Assembly (NCBI GenBank): GCA_001803635.1
Contig: MHDU01000060.1
Coordinates: forward strand, 1 to 41,826
Length of the DNA: 41,826 bases
Origin: Nitrospirae bacterium GWB2_47_37
Lineage (GTDB): Bacteria; Nitrospirota; Thermodesulfovibrionia; Thermodesulfovibrionales; Dissulfurispiraceae
Reading direction: 5' to 3'
The position numbers and the translations under genes were made by a program. Shown here in pieces: positions 1 to 7,000 of the stretch (position 1 is its first letter; every line of letters starts with the position of its first letter). The notes under the pieces were generated by a model. That model was not told the DNA's origin. It worked only from the letters and a program-made list of their open reading frames with translations, and ran no database searches.

Positions 1-112
1 TAAGATATGAAGCGATATACCCTAAGCCTAAAGGAAAATATCTTCCGGCAGCTTTTTTAAGGCTCCCGTAGAGTTCAATATATGGCGGAGACAATAAGAG
101 TATTTTTGCCAT
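1..112 (-). CDS. B12-binding radical SAM protein, N-terminal fragment (cut by left window edge)
   Basis: Reading leftward from an ATG at 112 gives 37 codons that stay open to the window edge. The peptide begins MAKILLLSPPYIELYG and continues with a FPLGLGYIASYL segment. This is the usual opening of the cobalamin-binding domain of BchE-type radical SAM enzymes: a beta strand, a PPY turn, then a P-LGL-YIA helix. The radical SAM CxxxCxxC motif would lie beyond the edge. The start lies 2 nt after the stop of the upstream glycosyltransferase, so the two are probably one transcription unit. The family is recognised from the N-terminus only; substrate and reaction cannot be inferred. A cobalamin-binding-only protein is the main alternative. 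Confidence 0.7.
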   Translation of the reverse strand, partial: MAKILLLSPPYIELYGSLKKAAGRYFPLGLGYIASYL

Positions 113-114
113 CT

Positions 115-1047
115 TTATCTGTCTTTTCTGGGGATAGAATTGATATCTATGCCGACAGCCTGTAAAAGCATTTGAAAGGATACAATAATAGGCAGGGCGA
201 CCAGCATTATGGTGCCTGCCGTTTTAACGGTGTTGTTGATAATCGAATCAAGCCATTCTATAAGTCCTAAGAAAACTCCAAAAACAAACATAGGAAGACC
301 TACTAAAAGATATACCGAAGCCATATTGAAGTCATAAATAAAATATTTAAAAAATAACCGCCTGATAAAACCTTTTGCAAGTTTAGACGGGAATTGAAGC
401 GCTATTTTAACGATATTAAGCGAACTATCCTCGTCGCCGTATTTAGCCGGTATATCTACATCTTTCACTACCGCATTAATAATGCCTAAGTTAATCAACA
501 TATCCGATTCAAAGAAATACCCTTTCGACAATCGATCCAGGTTAAGTTTATCTAATGCCCTGCGGTGTATCGCGGTATAACCGTTTGTGGGATCTATAAT
601 ATTCCAGTATCCGGATGTTATTTTCAGCAGAAAAGATAAAACACTGTTCCCAAATAGGCGGATTTTGGGCATAGCTCTAAGGGCATGGAAATTCATAAAC
701 CGATTACCTTTTGTGTAGTCAGCTTCATTATTGATTAATGGAGTTATTAGATCATTAATATATGCGGTATCCATTTGGCCGTCGCCGTCTATTTTAACAA
801 TGATATCACAGCCCAATTCTACGGCCTTTTTATATCCCGTAACAACAGCTCCGCCGACTCCTCTGTTCTCTTCGTGATACAGAACGACAACATTGCTATT
901 GCTTAATTCTTCAGCCTCTTTACCGGAATGACAGGGGCATTTATCATCGACTACTATAATATAGTCTATATTATCAGGCAAAGATAAAATTACACCCCTT
1001 AGTTTGTTCGCTACTTTATAGGCAGGAATAACAGCCGCTATTTTCAT
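115..1047 (-). CDS. Family 2 glycosyltransferase (dolichyl/polyprenyl-phosphate sugar synthase type) with C-terminal membrane segments
   Basis: The protein starts MKIAAVIPAYKVANKL, the GT2 nucleotide-binding strand. A VVDD motif lies near residue 33 and the metal-binding DGDGQMD motif near residue 87; a PTNGYTAIHR segment near residue 155 is typical of DPM1-like enzymes. Two hydrophobic segments at about 240-265 and 280-300 should anchor it in the inner membrane, active site in the cytoplasm. By family it would transfer a sugar from a nucleotide donor to a polyprenyl phosphate or similar acceptor. I chose the ATG at 1047 rather than one 7 codons upstream because the family starts at this strand and the longer form would overlap the pilin gene. 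It sits just after two pilins, so pilin or surface glycosylation is possible, but this is inference. Confidence 0.85.
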   Translation of the reverse strand: MKIAAVIPAYKVANKLRGVILSLPDNIDYIIVVDDKCPCHSGKEAEELSNSNVVVLYHEENRGVGGAVVTGYKKAVELGCDIIVKIDGDGQMDTAYINDLITPLINNEADYTKGNRFMNFHALRAMPKIRLFGNSVLSFLLKITSGYWNIIDPTNGYTAIHRRALDKLNLDRLSKGYFFESDMLINLGIINAVVKDVDIPAKYGDEDSSLNIVKIALQFPSKLAKGFIRRLFFKYFIYDFNMASVYLLVGLPMFVFGVFLGLIEWLDSIINNTVKTAGTIMLVALPIIVSFQMLLQAVGIDINSIPRKDR

Positions 1048-1058
1048 CGCAGGCGATT

Positions 1059-1424
1059 CTAAGTACACTCGACTTGATTATTGCTGAGAGCGCACATAAC
1101 GCTGAGCCCTTTTACGGTATACGAGCCGTCTATGCCCGTAATTGTCCCGTCAGACGGATTTAATGTAAGCGTTGCAGATGAAGAACCGACGCCGCATGTT
1201 TTAGTTGTCGTCGTTCCATCATCGGCATATCTGGCATTCAAGTCTTGCGTACAACCTGTTAATGACATTGCGGCACTCGCTGCCGCTGCTTTCTGCCTAT
1301 ACTGCGCGAACTGCGGTATCGCGATAGCCGCAAGGATTGCGATGATCGCTACGACGATGAGCAGTTCGACGAGGGTAAAACCATTATCATCGCGGCTATT
1401 TCTTTTTAGACAGACAGTTAACAT
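1059..1424 (-). CDS. Type IV major pilin-like protein, second tandem copy
   Basis: This 121-residue prepilin has a short basic leader ending in Gly, followed by the class III signal FTLVELLIVVAIIAIL with Glu at mature position 5. PilD-type cleavage is expected between Gly15 and Phe16. The mature N-terminal helix is nearly identical to the neighbouring pilin at 1508-1870. The C-terminal half differs and holds four Cys (a CTQ, a TCG, and a final CALSNNQVEC loop), so two disulfides are possible. The last Cys pair is the classical pilin D-region loop. A purine-rich AAGGGAAA lies upstream of the ATG. It follows an intrinsic terminator behind the first pilin, so it may be read mainly by read-through. 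Either copy could be the major pilin. Confidence 0.88.
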   Translation of the reverse strand: MLTVCLKRNSRDDNGFTLVELLIVVAIIAILAAIAIPQFAQYRQKAAAASAAMSLTGCTQDLNARYADDGTTTTKTCGVGSSSATLTLNPSDGTITGIDGSYTVKGLSVMCALSNNQVECT

Positions 1425-1454
1425 TTAATTTTCCCTTGCAATATTAAAAAAGTT

Positions 1455-1485
1455 AAAAAACGGGGGAATTTATTATTCCCCCGTT
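1455..1485 (-). terminator. Intrinsic terminator between the two pilin genes
   Basis: An 11-bp perfect stem (1459-1469 with 1475-1485, loop TTATT) with a G/C-rich core is followed on the minus strand by a run of T (A6 at 1455-1460 on the plus strand, then a further A-run). It lies after the first pilin stop and would limit transcription into the second pilin and the glycosyltransferase, a common way to overproduce a major pilin. Confidence 0.85.
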
Positions 1486-1507
1486 GGAAACAATTATGCT
1501 GCCTAAA

Positions 1508-1870
1508 TTATGTGCATGTTATTACGCCGGAAGTGTATGAGCAGGTTACTGCAAGTCCCTTGACCGTATAAGCACCCACAGTGAGTGTAACCGCACCGGT
1601 TGTGGTATTCAGATTCAAGGTCTCTGTAGTAGTACCTACCGTAATTGTCTTTGTTGTAGTTGTTCCGGTATCCGCATATAGGGCATTCAGTTGGCTTATG
1701 CCGGCTGTTACCGAGCCTGCCGCCGACGATGCCGCCGCCTTCTGCCTGTACTGCGCGAACTGCGGTATCGCGATAGCAGCGAGTATTGCTATGATCGCTA
1801 CGACGATGAGCAGTTCGACGAGGGTAAAACCTTTCTCATCCCTTTTCATCCTGTTGATTGTCTTCAACAT
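1508..1870 (-). CDS. pilA: Type IV major pilin (PilA-like), first tandem copy
   Basis: This 120-residue prepilin has leader MLKTINRMKRDEKG, then the conserved FTLVELLIVVAIIAIL hydrophobic helix with Glu5. The body is Thr-rich and the C-terminus carries the CSYTSGVITC disulfide loop. It would be inserted in the inner membrane, processed by prepilin peptidase and assembled into a type IV pilus. An AGGAGGT ribosome site lies 6 nt before the ATG. Upstream are both a sigma-54 element (1979-1994) and a sigma-70 promoter (1937-1965). Sigma-54 control fits the pilS-pilR pair at 3290-5785, which classically activates pilA. The length is ordinary for type IVa pilins and much longer than the short conductive Geobacter pilin. 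I see no aromatic-rich pattern that would support calling it an electron-conducting pilus. Confidence 0.92.
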   Translation of the reverse strand: MLKTINRMKRDEKGFTLVELLIVVAIIAILAAIAIPQFAQYRQKAAASSAAGSVTAGISQLNALYADTGTTTTKTITVGTTTETLNLNTTTGAVTLTVGAYTVKGLAVTCSYTSGVITCT

Positions 1871-1936
1871 TTTAAAACCTCCTATTTTAAGACTGCTTCC
1901 GTCAAGGACGGCAATGTTAGAGTGAATACGATGATA

Positions 1937-1965
1937 ATTATATACCGTAAAATCCCCTATTGCAA
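1937..1965 (-). promoter_or_regulatory. Sigma-70-type promoter of the first pilin
   Basis: On the minus strand TTGCAA (1960-1965) and a perfect TATAAT (1937-1942) are separated by 17 bp. It lies downstream of the sigma-54 element, giving the pilin a second possible start point with a leader of about 60 nt. Confidence 0.6.
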
Positions 1966-1978
1966 CACAAATACATTA

Positions 1979-1994
1979 AGCATGTTTTATGCCA
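1979..1994 (-). promoter_or_regulatory. Sigma-54 promoter of the first pilin (-24/-12)
   Basis: The minus strand reads TGGCATAAAACATGCT, with GG and GC exactly 12 bp apart as the -24/-12 element requires. PilR-type activators act on sigma-54 pilin promoters, and pilS-pilR lie 1.3 kb away. The upstream activator region would fall in or beyond the palindromic repeat at 2007-2088. Confidence 0.7.
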
Positions 1995-2006
1995 ACTCGT
2001 AAAATG

Positions 2007-2088
2007 TCGTCATACCCGCGAAGGCGGGTATCCAGAGCACAAGCAACTACTTGAAAAGACTGGATTCCCGTTTTTACGGGAATGACGA
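2007..2088. repeat. MITE-like palindromic repeat element
   Basis: Two 29-bp arms (2007-2035 and 2060-2088) are imperfect inverted copies, each beginning TCGTCAT on its own strand and ending ATCCAG. Each arm is itself a small hairpin (CCCGC/GCGGG in one, CCCGT/ACGGG in the other). A further short match (TCGTAAAA outside the left arm, TTTTTACGA outside the right) extends the symmetry. The design resembles the dispersed GTCATTCCCG...CGGGAATCCAG repeats common in environmental proteobacterial and Nitrospirota genomes. Only one copy is seen in this window. Confidence 0.75.
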
Positions 2089-2159
2089 AAAGATGCTTTC
2101 CCGGACTTTTTACGAAGGGGGGCAATAAATATTGACATTTTTTGTCACCAACTTTGCGC

Positions 2160-2576
2160 CTAAGCAGAAAACCTCTTAAGTATTACTGCATAAAATTCTT
2201 CTATGTCTTTAAGATTGTCGGTCAATATCGATTTGAGAATTGCCACATCTATCGATTGGTAATCATGCACCGCTATATTTCTGAATCCGACCATCGCCTG
2301 CATCTTCTTAAAGATATTTTCATCGATTATGCCTGCCTCGCTTAAGAATTTGAAATTATCCTTTATTGTAGAGGCCAGCCCCAAGCCCTCGGAAGCAACT
2401 ATGTGAGCGGCAATATCGATAGCTGCTTCGACTGCCCTTTGAAGGTTAAGGACAAAAATATCCTGTTTATCGATTTCATCGAGGCTGTCCGGATTAAGAT
2501 CCGTTGCCTCTCTAATCCGCCTAAGGCATCGCTGAATATTGCCTGTTTTTGCCAGAATTATATCCATATCAGGCAT
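2160..2576 (-). CDS. hepT: HepT-like toxin (DUF86 family HEPN RNase)
   Basis: This 138-residue all-helical protein carries the HEPN catalytic signature RNIAVHDY (RX4HXY) near residues 98-105, with hydrophobic helices typical of the DUF86/HepT family. HepT proteins are RNA-cleaving toxins neutralised by the partner minimal nucleotidyltransferase, which AMPylates a Tyr next to the HEPN motif; a Tyr is present there. The start overlaps the mntA stop by 8 nt (ATGCCTGA), indicating translational coupling. An internal ATG at 2567 is an alternative start. The full motif is present, so the toxin is probably active. The gene pair lies beside two palindromic repeats, consistent with a mobile defence or stability island, but no transposase is present. 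Confidence 0.9.
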   Translation of the reverse strand: MPDMDIILAKTGNIQRCLRRIREATDLNPDSLDEIDKQDIFVLNLQRAVEAAIDIAAHIVASEGLGLASTIKDNFKFLSEAGIIDENIFKKMQAMVGFRNIAVHDYQSIDVAILKSILTDNLKDIEEFYAVILKRFSA

Positions 2577-2964
2577 ATATCCTGCCTTTTAAAATATTAT
2601 CTTCTGCTTCCTTTCGCACACGCTTAAGGTCATCGTATTCCTTTACTGTCCTGACAAAGAAATCGTTGTATATAGCGCTATTTTTATTAATAACCAAAAC
2701 GCCATTTTTAAGAACCTGCATTCTGATAACCGGAGATGAATTATTCAATACAACAATGTCCGTCTCTCTTTTTATCACTGATAAGAGATCGCCTTTAAAA
2801 TGAATTATCTCTTTAAAATCAGGCGTCTGCTTAAATAAAACAGCAATGTCCACATCGCTTTCCTTTGTTAAACGGTCATTGACTGCTGAACCGAAAATAA
2901 AAACAAGGAAGACATTTTCCTTATCTTCAAAGTACTCTTTAAGTATTGCCGCGATATCTTCCAC
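2569..2964 (-). CDS. mntA: MntA-like minimal nucleotidyltransferase antitoxin
   Basis: The protein has the nucleotidyltransferase motif GSAVNDRLTKESDVDIAV (GSX10DXD), with a further Asp at TDIVVL, as in MntA antitoxins that AMPylate HepT. I start it at a GTG (2964), which is preceded by AAGGGG six nt upstream and gives 131 residues, the usual family size. The open frame extends to an ATG at 3090, but that extension has a hydrophobic, family-unlike sequence and runs into the inverted repeat at 3042-3075. The gene ends inside the hepT start, so the two are made together, antitoxin first. It belongs to the HEPN/MNT type VII toxin-antitoxin group. Confidence 0.87.
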   Translation of the reverse strand: MEDIAAILKEYFEDKENVFLVFIFGSAVNDRLTKESDVDIAVLFKQTPDFKEIIHFKGDLLSVIKRETDIVVLNNSSPVIRMQVLKNGVLVINKNSAIYNDFFVRTVKEYDDLKRVRKEAEDNILKGRIYA

Positions 2965-3041
2965 CGGAAACCCCTTCACCAATTTTAACAAAAGTATAGC
3001 AATTATATAGCAATATTTCCACATTGGCCAAACATTATTAA

Positions 3042-3212
3042 CGGGATGTGAGGCGTGCTGAAAAAAGCCTTTACTCATATGGAATGTCATAACAACATTC
3101 TCTTTCTCGTGAGCTACAACATTGCTTTCTTATTCAATGAGACAAAGATAATCTTGGGATTTCACCGGCAACTACACTTAGTAAAGGCTTGGGAAGCATG
3201 CCTTACATCCCG
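3042..3212. repeat. Long imperfect inverted repeat upstream of mntA
   Basis: The segment 3042-3075 (CGGGATGTGAGGC...GCCTTTACT) and the segment 3180-3212 are inverted copies of about 33 bp with a few mismatches and one gap. They flank about 104 bp with no gene. The stretch 2965-3289 holds this repeat and the pilS promoter, nothing else I can name. It may be a non-autonomous mobile element remnant or a large hairpin transcript. Confidence 0.6.
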
Positions 3213-3231
3213 ATGATTACGGATTAAGGAC

Positions 3232-3282
3232 ATGACAATTAAGGTCATCCTGATTGACAAAAATTGTCACCTCATTTAAAAT
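3232..3282 (+). promoter_or_regulatory. pilS promoter with two operator-like dyads
   Basis: TTGACA (3254-3259) and TAAAAT (3277-3282) are spaced 17 bp and place transcription start at about 3289, next to the ATG at 3290. A dyad TGACAA-AAA-TTGTCA (3255-3269) overlaps the -35 box and a second dyad ATGAC-N7-GTCAT lies at 3232-3248; both could be operators. Confidence 0.6.
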
Positions 3283-3289
3283 CTCTATC

Positions 3290-4438
3290 ATGTATCTGTC
3301 ATCTGTTTTCAATTATTACAGGGTCGGACGATTTGTATTTGCGATTACCCTCCTTATCTCATTCCAAGTAGCCGGACTGCCGTATGCAATACCGAGACTG
3401 ATGTCTATAATGCTTATTTATTGTTTCATAACTCTGCTCAGGCTCTTTATAGCATCGGAGAGGGCTCATTATTTCGACTTCTTTTTAGACATTGTCTTTA
3501 TTTCGGCAATGGTGTATATAAGTTCGGGAATTCATTCATACCTTACCCTCCTATATCTGTTCCCTATTTTCTTCTCGTCCGTTCTGATAAAAACAAAAAA
3601 GATATTCATATTCCCTATAATCTCCGCGCTGCTTTACGGTATTGTGCATCATCTAATCGGCGGTATCGGGGACAAAGAGAGCATTCTTAACGTATCGCTG
3701 CACCTCCTTTCATTTTCCTTTATATCGCTCGCAGGCGACAACCTCAAGGTAAAAATGGAAGGGCAGGAACGGCATATAAAAAGGCTCGAAGAAGAGCGTA
3801 TAAGAATGAAGGGTTATGAAAGGCTTTACAGGGTAAGCGCGGATCTCGCGCACGAACTGAGAAATCCCCTTGCATCTATTTCGGCAGCGGTTCAATTCCT
3901 GAAAGAGGGAAGAAACGATAAGGAATTCATAGACATGCTCGAATCCGATACAAAACGGCTTACTACCCTCGTCAATGACTTTCTGCTTTTCTCGCGGCCT
4001 TCCGACGCCCATAAAGAGGATGTGGAGTTATCCGAAATGCTTCGGATGCTGGTAAAACATCAGGCCGGCGATAAAAAAATATCGCTTAATGTCGAAGAAG
4101 ACGTAATAGTAATTGCGAATAGGACATTTATGGATATTGCCGTAAGCAATATAATCAAAAATGCTTCTGAGGCAGCGCGATCTACTGTAGCCGTATCCCT
4201 TAAAGCGCACGAGACGGATGCGGTAATAGAAATAGATGACGACGGCGAAGGCATAGACGAAGATTTGAAGGACAAGATATTCGAACCCTTTGTGACCACA
4301 AAGGCAGACGGCACGGGGTTGGGGCTCGCCATAGCATACAGGATAATCACAGGATTCGGGGGGAATATCATGCCGGATAAATCTCCTCTCGGCGGGGCAA
4401 GGTTTACTATTATTTTTCCAATAAAGGGAATGGAGTAA
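3290..4438 (+). CDS. pilS: PilS-type membrane sensor histidine kinase
   Basis: The N-terminal ~150 residues form about six membrane segments, as in PilS. A charged coiled coil follows, then a HisKA domain with the H-box AHELRNPLAS and a HATPase domain with N-box (NIIKNASEA), DDDGEGID and GTGLGLAIAY. PilS senses pilin levels in the inner membrane and phosphorylates PilR. The next gene, 12 nt downstream, is the cognate sigma-54 regulator. The ATG at 3290 gives 382 residues beginning MYLSSVFNYYRVGRF, matching the YRLRR-like start of PilS. A TTG at 3254 is in frame but is itself the promoter -35 box. No Shine-Dalgarno precedes the ATG, so translation is probably leaderless. Confidence 0.88.
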   Translation: MYLSSVFNYYRVGRFVFAITLLISFQVAGLPYAIPRLMSIMLIYCFITLLRLFIASERAHYFDFFLDIVFISAMVYISSGIHSYLTLLYLFPIFFSSVLIKTKKIFIFPIISALLYGIVHHLIGGIGDKESILNVSLHLLSFSFISLAGDNLKVKMEGQERHIKRLEEERIRMKGYERLYRVSADLAHELRNPLASISAAVQFLKEGRNDKEFIDMLESDTKRLTTLVNDFLLFSRPSDAHKEDVELSEMLRMLVKHQAGDKKISLNVEEDVIVIANRTFMDIAVSNIIKNASEAARSTVAVSLKAHETDAVIEIDDDGEGIDEDLKDKIFEPFVTTKADGTGLGLAIAYRIITGFGGNIMPDKSPLGGARFTIIFPIKGME

Positions 4439-4450
4439 TGGAGGCAATAA

Positions 4451-5785
4451 ATGCGCGCGTTAATTGTAGACGATGAACAAAATATCAGAAAGGTATTGAA
4501 GATCATACTTTCCGAAAGTGATTTTGAAGTTCATGAGGCATCCCGCATAGAAGAAGCGCGGGTTCTTATAAAAGATTATGTTTTTGACATGGCGTTAATA
4601 GACCTCAGGCTGCCTGACGGCTTAGGCATCGACGTGCTGAAGGAAATTAAAGACACCACTCCCGAAACGATCGTCCTCGTGATCACCGCATTCGCGTCGG
4701 CCGAAACGGCGATAGAAACAATGAAGGCCGGGGCGTACGATTATATTATGAAACCGTTTAATATCGACGAGATAAGAATAATCATAAATAACATAAAAGA
4801 TAAAATATTGCTGCAAAAAAGAGTTCACGAACTGCAAAAGTTTGAGGATACTTTTGAGGGAATCGTGGGTCAATCCGAGGCTATAAAAAATGTTTTCAAC
4901 CTTATAGAAAAAATAGCTCCCTTCGATACAAATGTTTTAATAACAGGCGAAAGCGGGACAGGCAAAGAACTCGTCTCAAAGGCGATTCATAAAAGGAGCG
5001 ACAGGGCGGATAAGCCGCTCGTAGCCATAAATTGCGCGAGCCTTCCTGCGGAGCTGCTCGAGAGCGAGTTGTTCGGTTATGTAAGAGGCGCTTTTACAGG
5101 CGCTTACACCTCTAAAAGAGGCTTGATAGAAGAGGCTAATAAGGGAATATTGTTTCTGGATGAAATAGGCGAAATGCCCCGATCGCTTCAGGCCAAGTTC
5201 CTGAGATTTCTGGAAGAGCGCAAGATAAGGCCCATAGGCAGCAGCAAGGAGATAGCGGTTGACATAAGAGTTATTGCCGCGACCAACAAAGACCTGAACT
5301 CTCTCTTCGATTCAGGCGCGTTCAGAAAAGATCTTTACTACCGTCTCACGGCTTTCGAGATCAAACTCCCTACTCTTAAAGAAAGGTCTGAAGATATTCC
5401 ATTGCTGATAGAGCACTTCACAAAATTATTTTCCAAAAAATTCCAAAAAAATATTTCTAAAATAGAGCCTTCTTTTATCGATTACGTTATGAAACTCGAT
5501 CTCAAGGGGAACGTCAGGGAGCTTAAAAACATAGTGGAACGTGAAGTCATACTGTCCGAAAACGGAGAGATAAAATGCACGCCCTGTCCGGCATCTCCGA
5601 ACCATGACCGGACAACAGAAGATGTCCCGGAGAAAGGAATAGACTTAAAAGAATATCTCGCATCTATAGAAAAAGAAATGCTGCGCAAGGCCATGCAAAA
5701 AGCAAACGGCATAAAAACAAAAGCAGCGGAGCTTTTGGGATTGACATTCAGGGAATTCAGGTACAAGCTTTCAAAATACAAATAA
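4451..5785 (+). CDS. pilR: PilR-type sigma-54 response regulator
   Basis: This 444-residue NtrC-family protein has an N-terminal receiver (DDE acidic pocket, phospho-acceptor Asp in LIDLRLPDG, Lys in MKPFN). The AAA+ domain has Walker A GESGTGKE, the sigma-54 contact loop GAFTGAYT, Walker B LFLDEIGE and the R-finger region. A C-terminal Fis-type helix-turn-helix (KTKAAELLGLTFREFRYKL) completes it. It would bind upstream of pilA and drive sigma-54 open complex formation; a -24/-12 element is present before the first pilin. A GGAGG site lies before the ATG and the gene follows pilS directly. The convergent pilC gene supports a pilus role rather than another NtrC-type function. Confidence 0.92.
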   Translation: MRALIVDDEQNIRKVLKIILSESDFEVHEASRIEEARVLIKDYVFDMALIDLRLPDGLGIDVLKEIKDTTPETIVLVITAFASAETAIETMKAGAYDYIMKPFNIDEIRIIINNIKDKILLQKRVHELQKFEDTFEGIVGQSEAIKNVFNLIEKIAPFDTNVLITGESGTGKELVSKAIHKRSDRADKPLVAINCASLPAELLESELFGYVRGAFTGAYTSKRGLIEEANKGILFLDEIGEMPRSLQAKFLRFLEERKIRPIGSSKEIAVDIRVIAATNKDLNSLFDSGAFRKDLYYRLTAFEIKLPTLKERSEDIPLLIEHFTKLFSKKFQKNISKIEPSFIDYVMKLDLKGNVRELKNIVEREVILSENGEIKCTPCPASPNHDRTTEDVPEKGIDLKEYLASIEKEMLRKAMQKANGIKTKAAELLGLTFREFRYKLSKYK

Positions 5786-5800
5786 GCCGTCTTCTTATTT
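5780..5800. terminator. Weak AT-rich hairpin between convergent pilR and pilC
   Basis: A 7-bp stem AAATAAG/CTTATTT with a 7-nt loop lies across the pilR stop and just inside the pilC end. It is A/T-rich and weak, so bidirectional termination here is only a suggestion. Confidence 0.25.
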
Positions 5801-6991
5801 TACCGTATCTCCCATCTTGAATATCGGCAAATAAAGGGCAATAACTATATATCCGACTGTAGTGCCTAAAAATACCATAAGCAACGGTTCGAGCATTGTG
5901 GTAAGATTACCGACAGAGTCGTCCACTTCATCGTCATAAAAATCGGCTATCTTGACAAGCATCTGATCCAATGCGCCGGTAGATTCTCCTACGTTGATCA
6001 TCTGCGTAACCATGGGGGGGAAAACGTCCGCCTTTGACAAAGGCTCCGCGAGGGTCTTTCCCGCCGAGACTTCTTTCCTTACATCAAAGACCACTTCCTC
6101 CACTACCTTATTGCCCGAAGAACGCGCGCATATTTCAAGACCGTCCAATATCGGAACGCCGCTGTTTAAAAGCGTGCCGAGGGTACGCGTAAACCTTGCT
6201 ACGGCAACCTTTCTTACAAGATCTCCTATTATAGGCAACTTCAACAAAATAGCATCCGTTTTTTTCTTGCCGATTTCGGTCCTCCTGTATTGTTTTATTC
6301 CGATAAAGCTTCCTACGCCACCTCCTAAAATCATAAGACCGCCTATGCCGCTTAAAAAGTTGCTAAGCCATATGACGCTTCTTGTAGGGGCAGGGAGTTG
6401 GGCGCCCATCTCCCCGAATATCTTCGCGAATATAGGAATAACGAATACCATTATTATAGCAATAACGAGCACAGCTACCGTTACGACGATGGAAGGGTAT
6501 ATCATCGCGCCCTTGACCTTCTTCTTGAGCTTCATGGATTTTTCCATATAATTCGCAAGCCTCAAGAGCACGCCATCTAAAACGCCGCCTGCCTCGCCCG
6601 CAGCCACGAGGTTGATAAAAAGATCGTCAAAAACCCTCGGATGTTTTTTCATGGCGTCCGCGAGAGTAGTTCCCGACTCCACATCCGCCTTTATCTGTCC
6701 TATTATCGCGCCGAGTGTTTTGTTTTCGGATTGTTTCGCCATGATATCGAGGCCCTGAACGATAGGGATTCCGGCTATAAACATGGTGGCGAACTGCCGC
6801 GTAAAGACAACGACATCCTTATCGGTAACCCTTTGTTTCTTAACTTTTTTGGCTCCGGTCTCTGTAACTAACGAAGGGAGTATGCCCTGCCTCCTCAACG
6901 CGGCTATAACCTCATCCTTACCCGCGGCGGACATCTCGCCGCTTTTCGGTTCGCCCTTAGCCGTCTTACCTTTCCATTTAAAGTTAGGCAT
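5795..6991 (-). CDS. pilC: Type IV pilus inner-membrane platform protein PilC
   Basis: The 398-residue protein begins MPNFKWKGKTAKGE and contains two T2SSF repeats (about 70-190 and 275-395), each with the family pattern FTRQFATM / FTRTLGTLL, EAGGVLDGVL / ESTGALDQML. Three hydrophobic segments (about 170-195, 215-240, 370-392) fit the known topology. PilC is the membrane platform that links the PilB/PilT motors to pilin assembly and retraction. An AAGGGG ribosome site precedes the ATG. The gene starts only 9 nt after metF, so it may be read from the folate operon, an unusual arrangement for a pilus gene. The related T2SS GspF is the alternative; pilin and pilSR neighbours favour PilC. Confidence 0.93.
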   Translation of the reverse strand: MPNFKWKGKTAKGEPKSGEMSAAGKDEVIAALRRQGILPSLVTETGAKKVKKQRVTDKDVVVFTRQFATMFIAGIPIVQGLDIMAKQSENKTLGAIIGQIKADVESGTTLADAMKKHPRVFDDLFINLVAAGEAGGVLDGVLLRLANYMEKSMKLKKKVKGAMIYPSIVVTVAVLVIAIIMVFVIPIFAKIFGEMGAQLPAPTRSVIWLSNFLSGIGGLMILGGGVGSFIGIKQYRRTEIGKKKTDAILLKLPIIGDLVRKVAVARFTRTLGTLLNSGVPILDGLEICARSSGNKVVEEVVFDVRKEVSAGKTLAEPLSKADVFPPMVTQMINVGESTGALDQMLVKIADFYDDEVDDSVGNLTTMLEPLLMVFLGTTVGYIVIALYLPIFKMGDTVK

Positions 6992-7000
6992 ATTAACCCC

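Noticed and set aside
1508-1870. Conductive e-pilin
   Set aside because: The protein is long, Thr-rich and has a normal disulfide loop, with no aromatic-rich pattern of the short Geobacter pilins.
1081-1925. Plus-strand open frames opposite the two pilins
   Set aside because: They are shadows of the pilin genes; the minus strand has prepilin signals and a ribosome site for the first.
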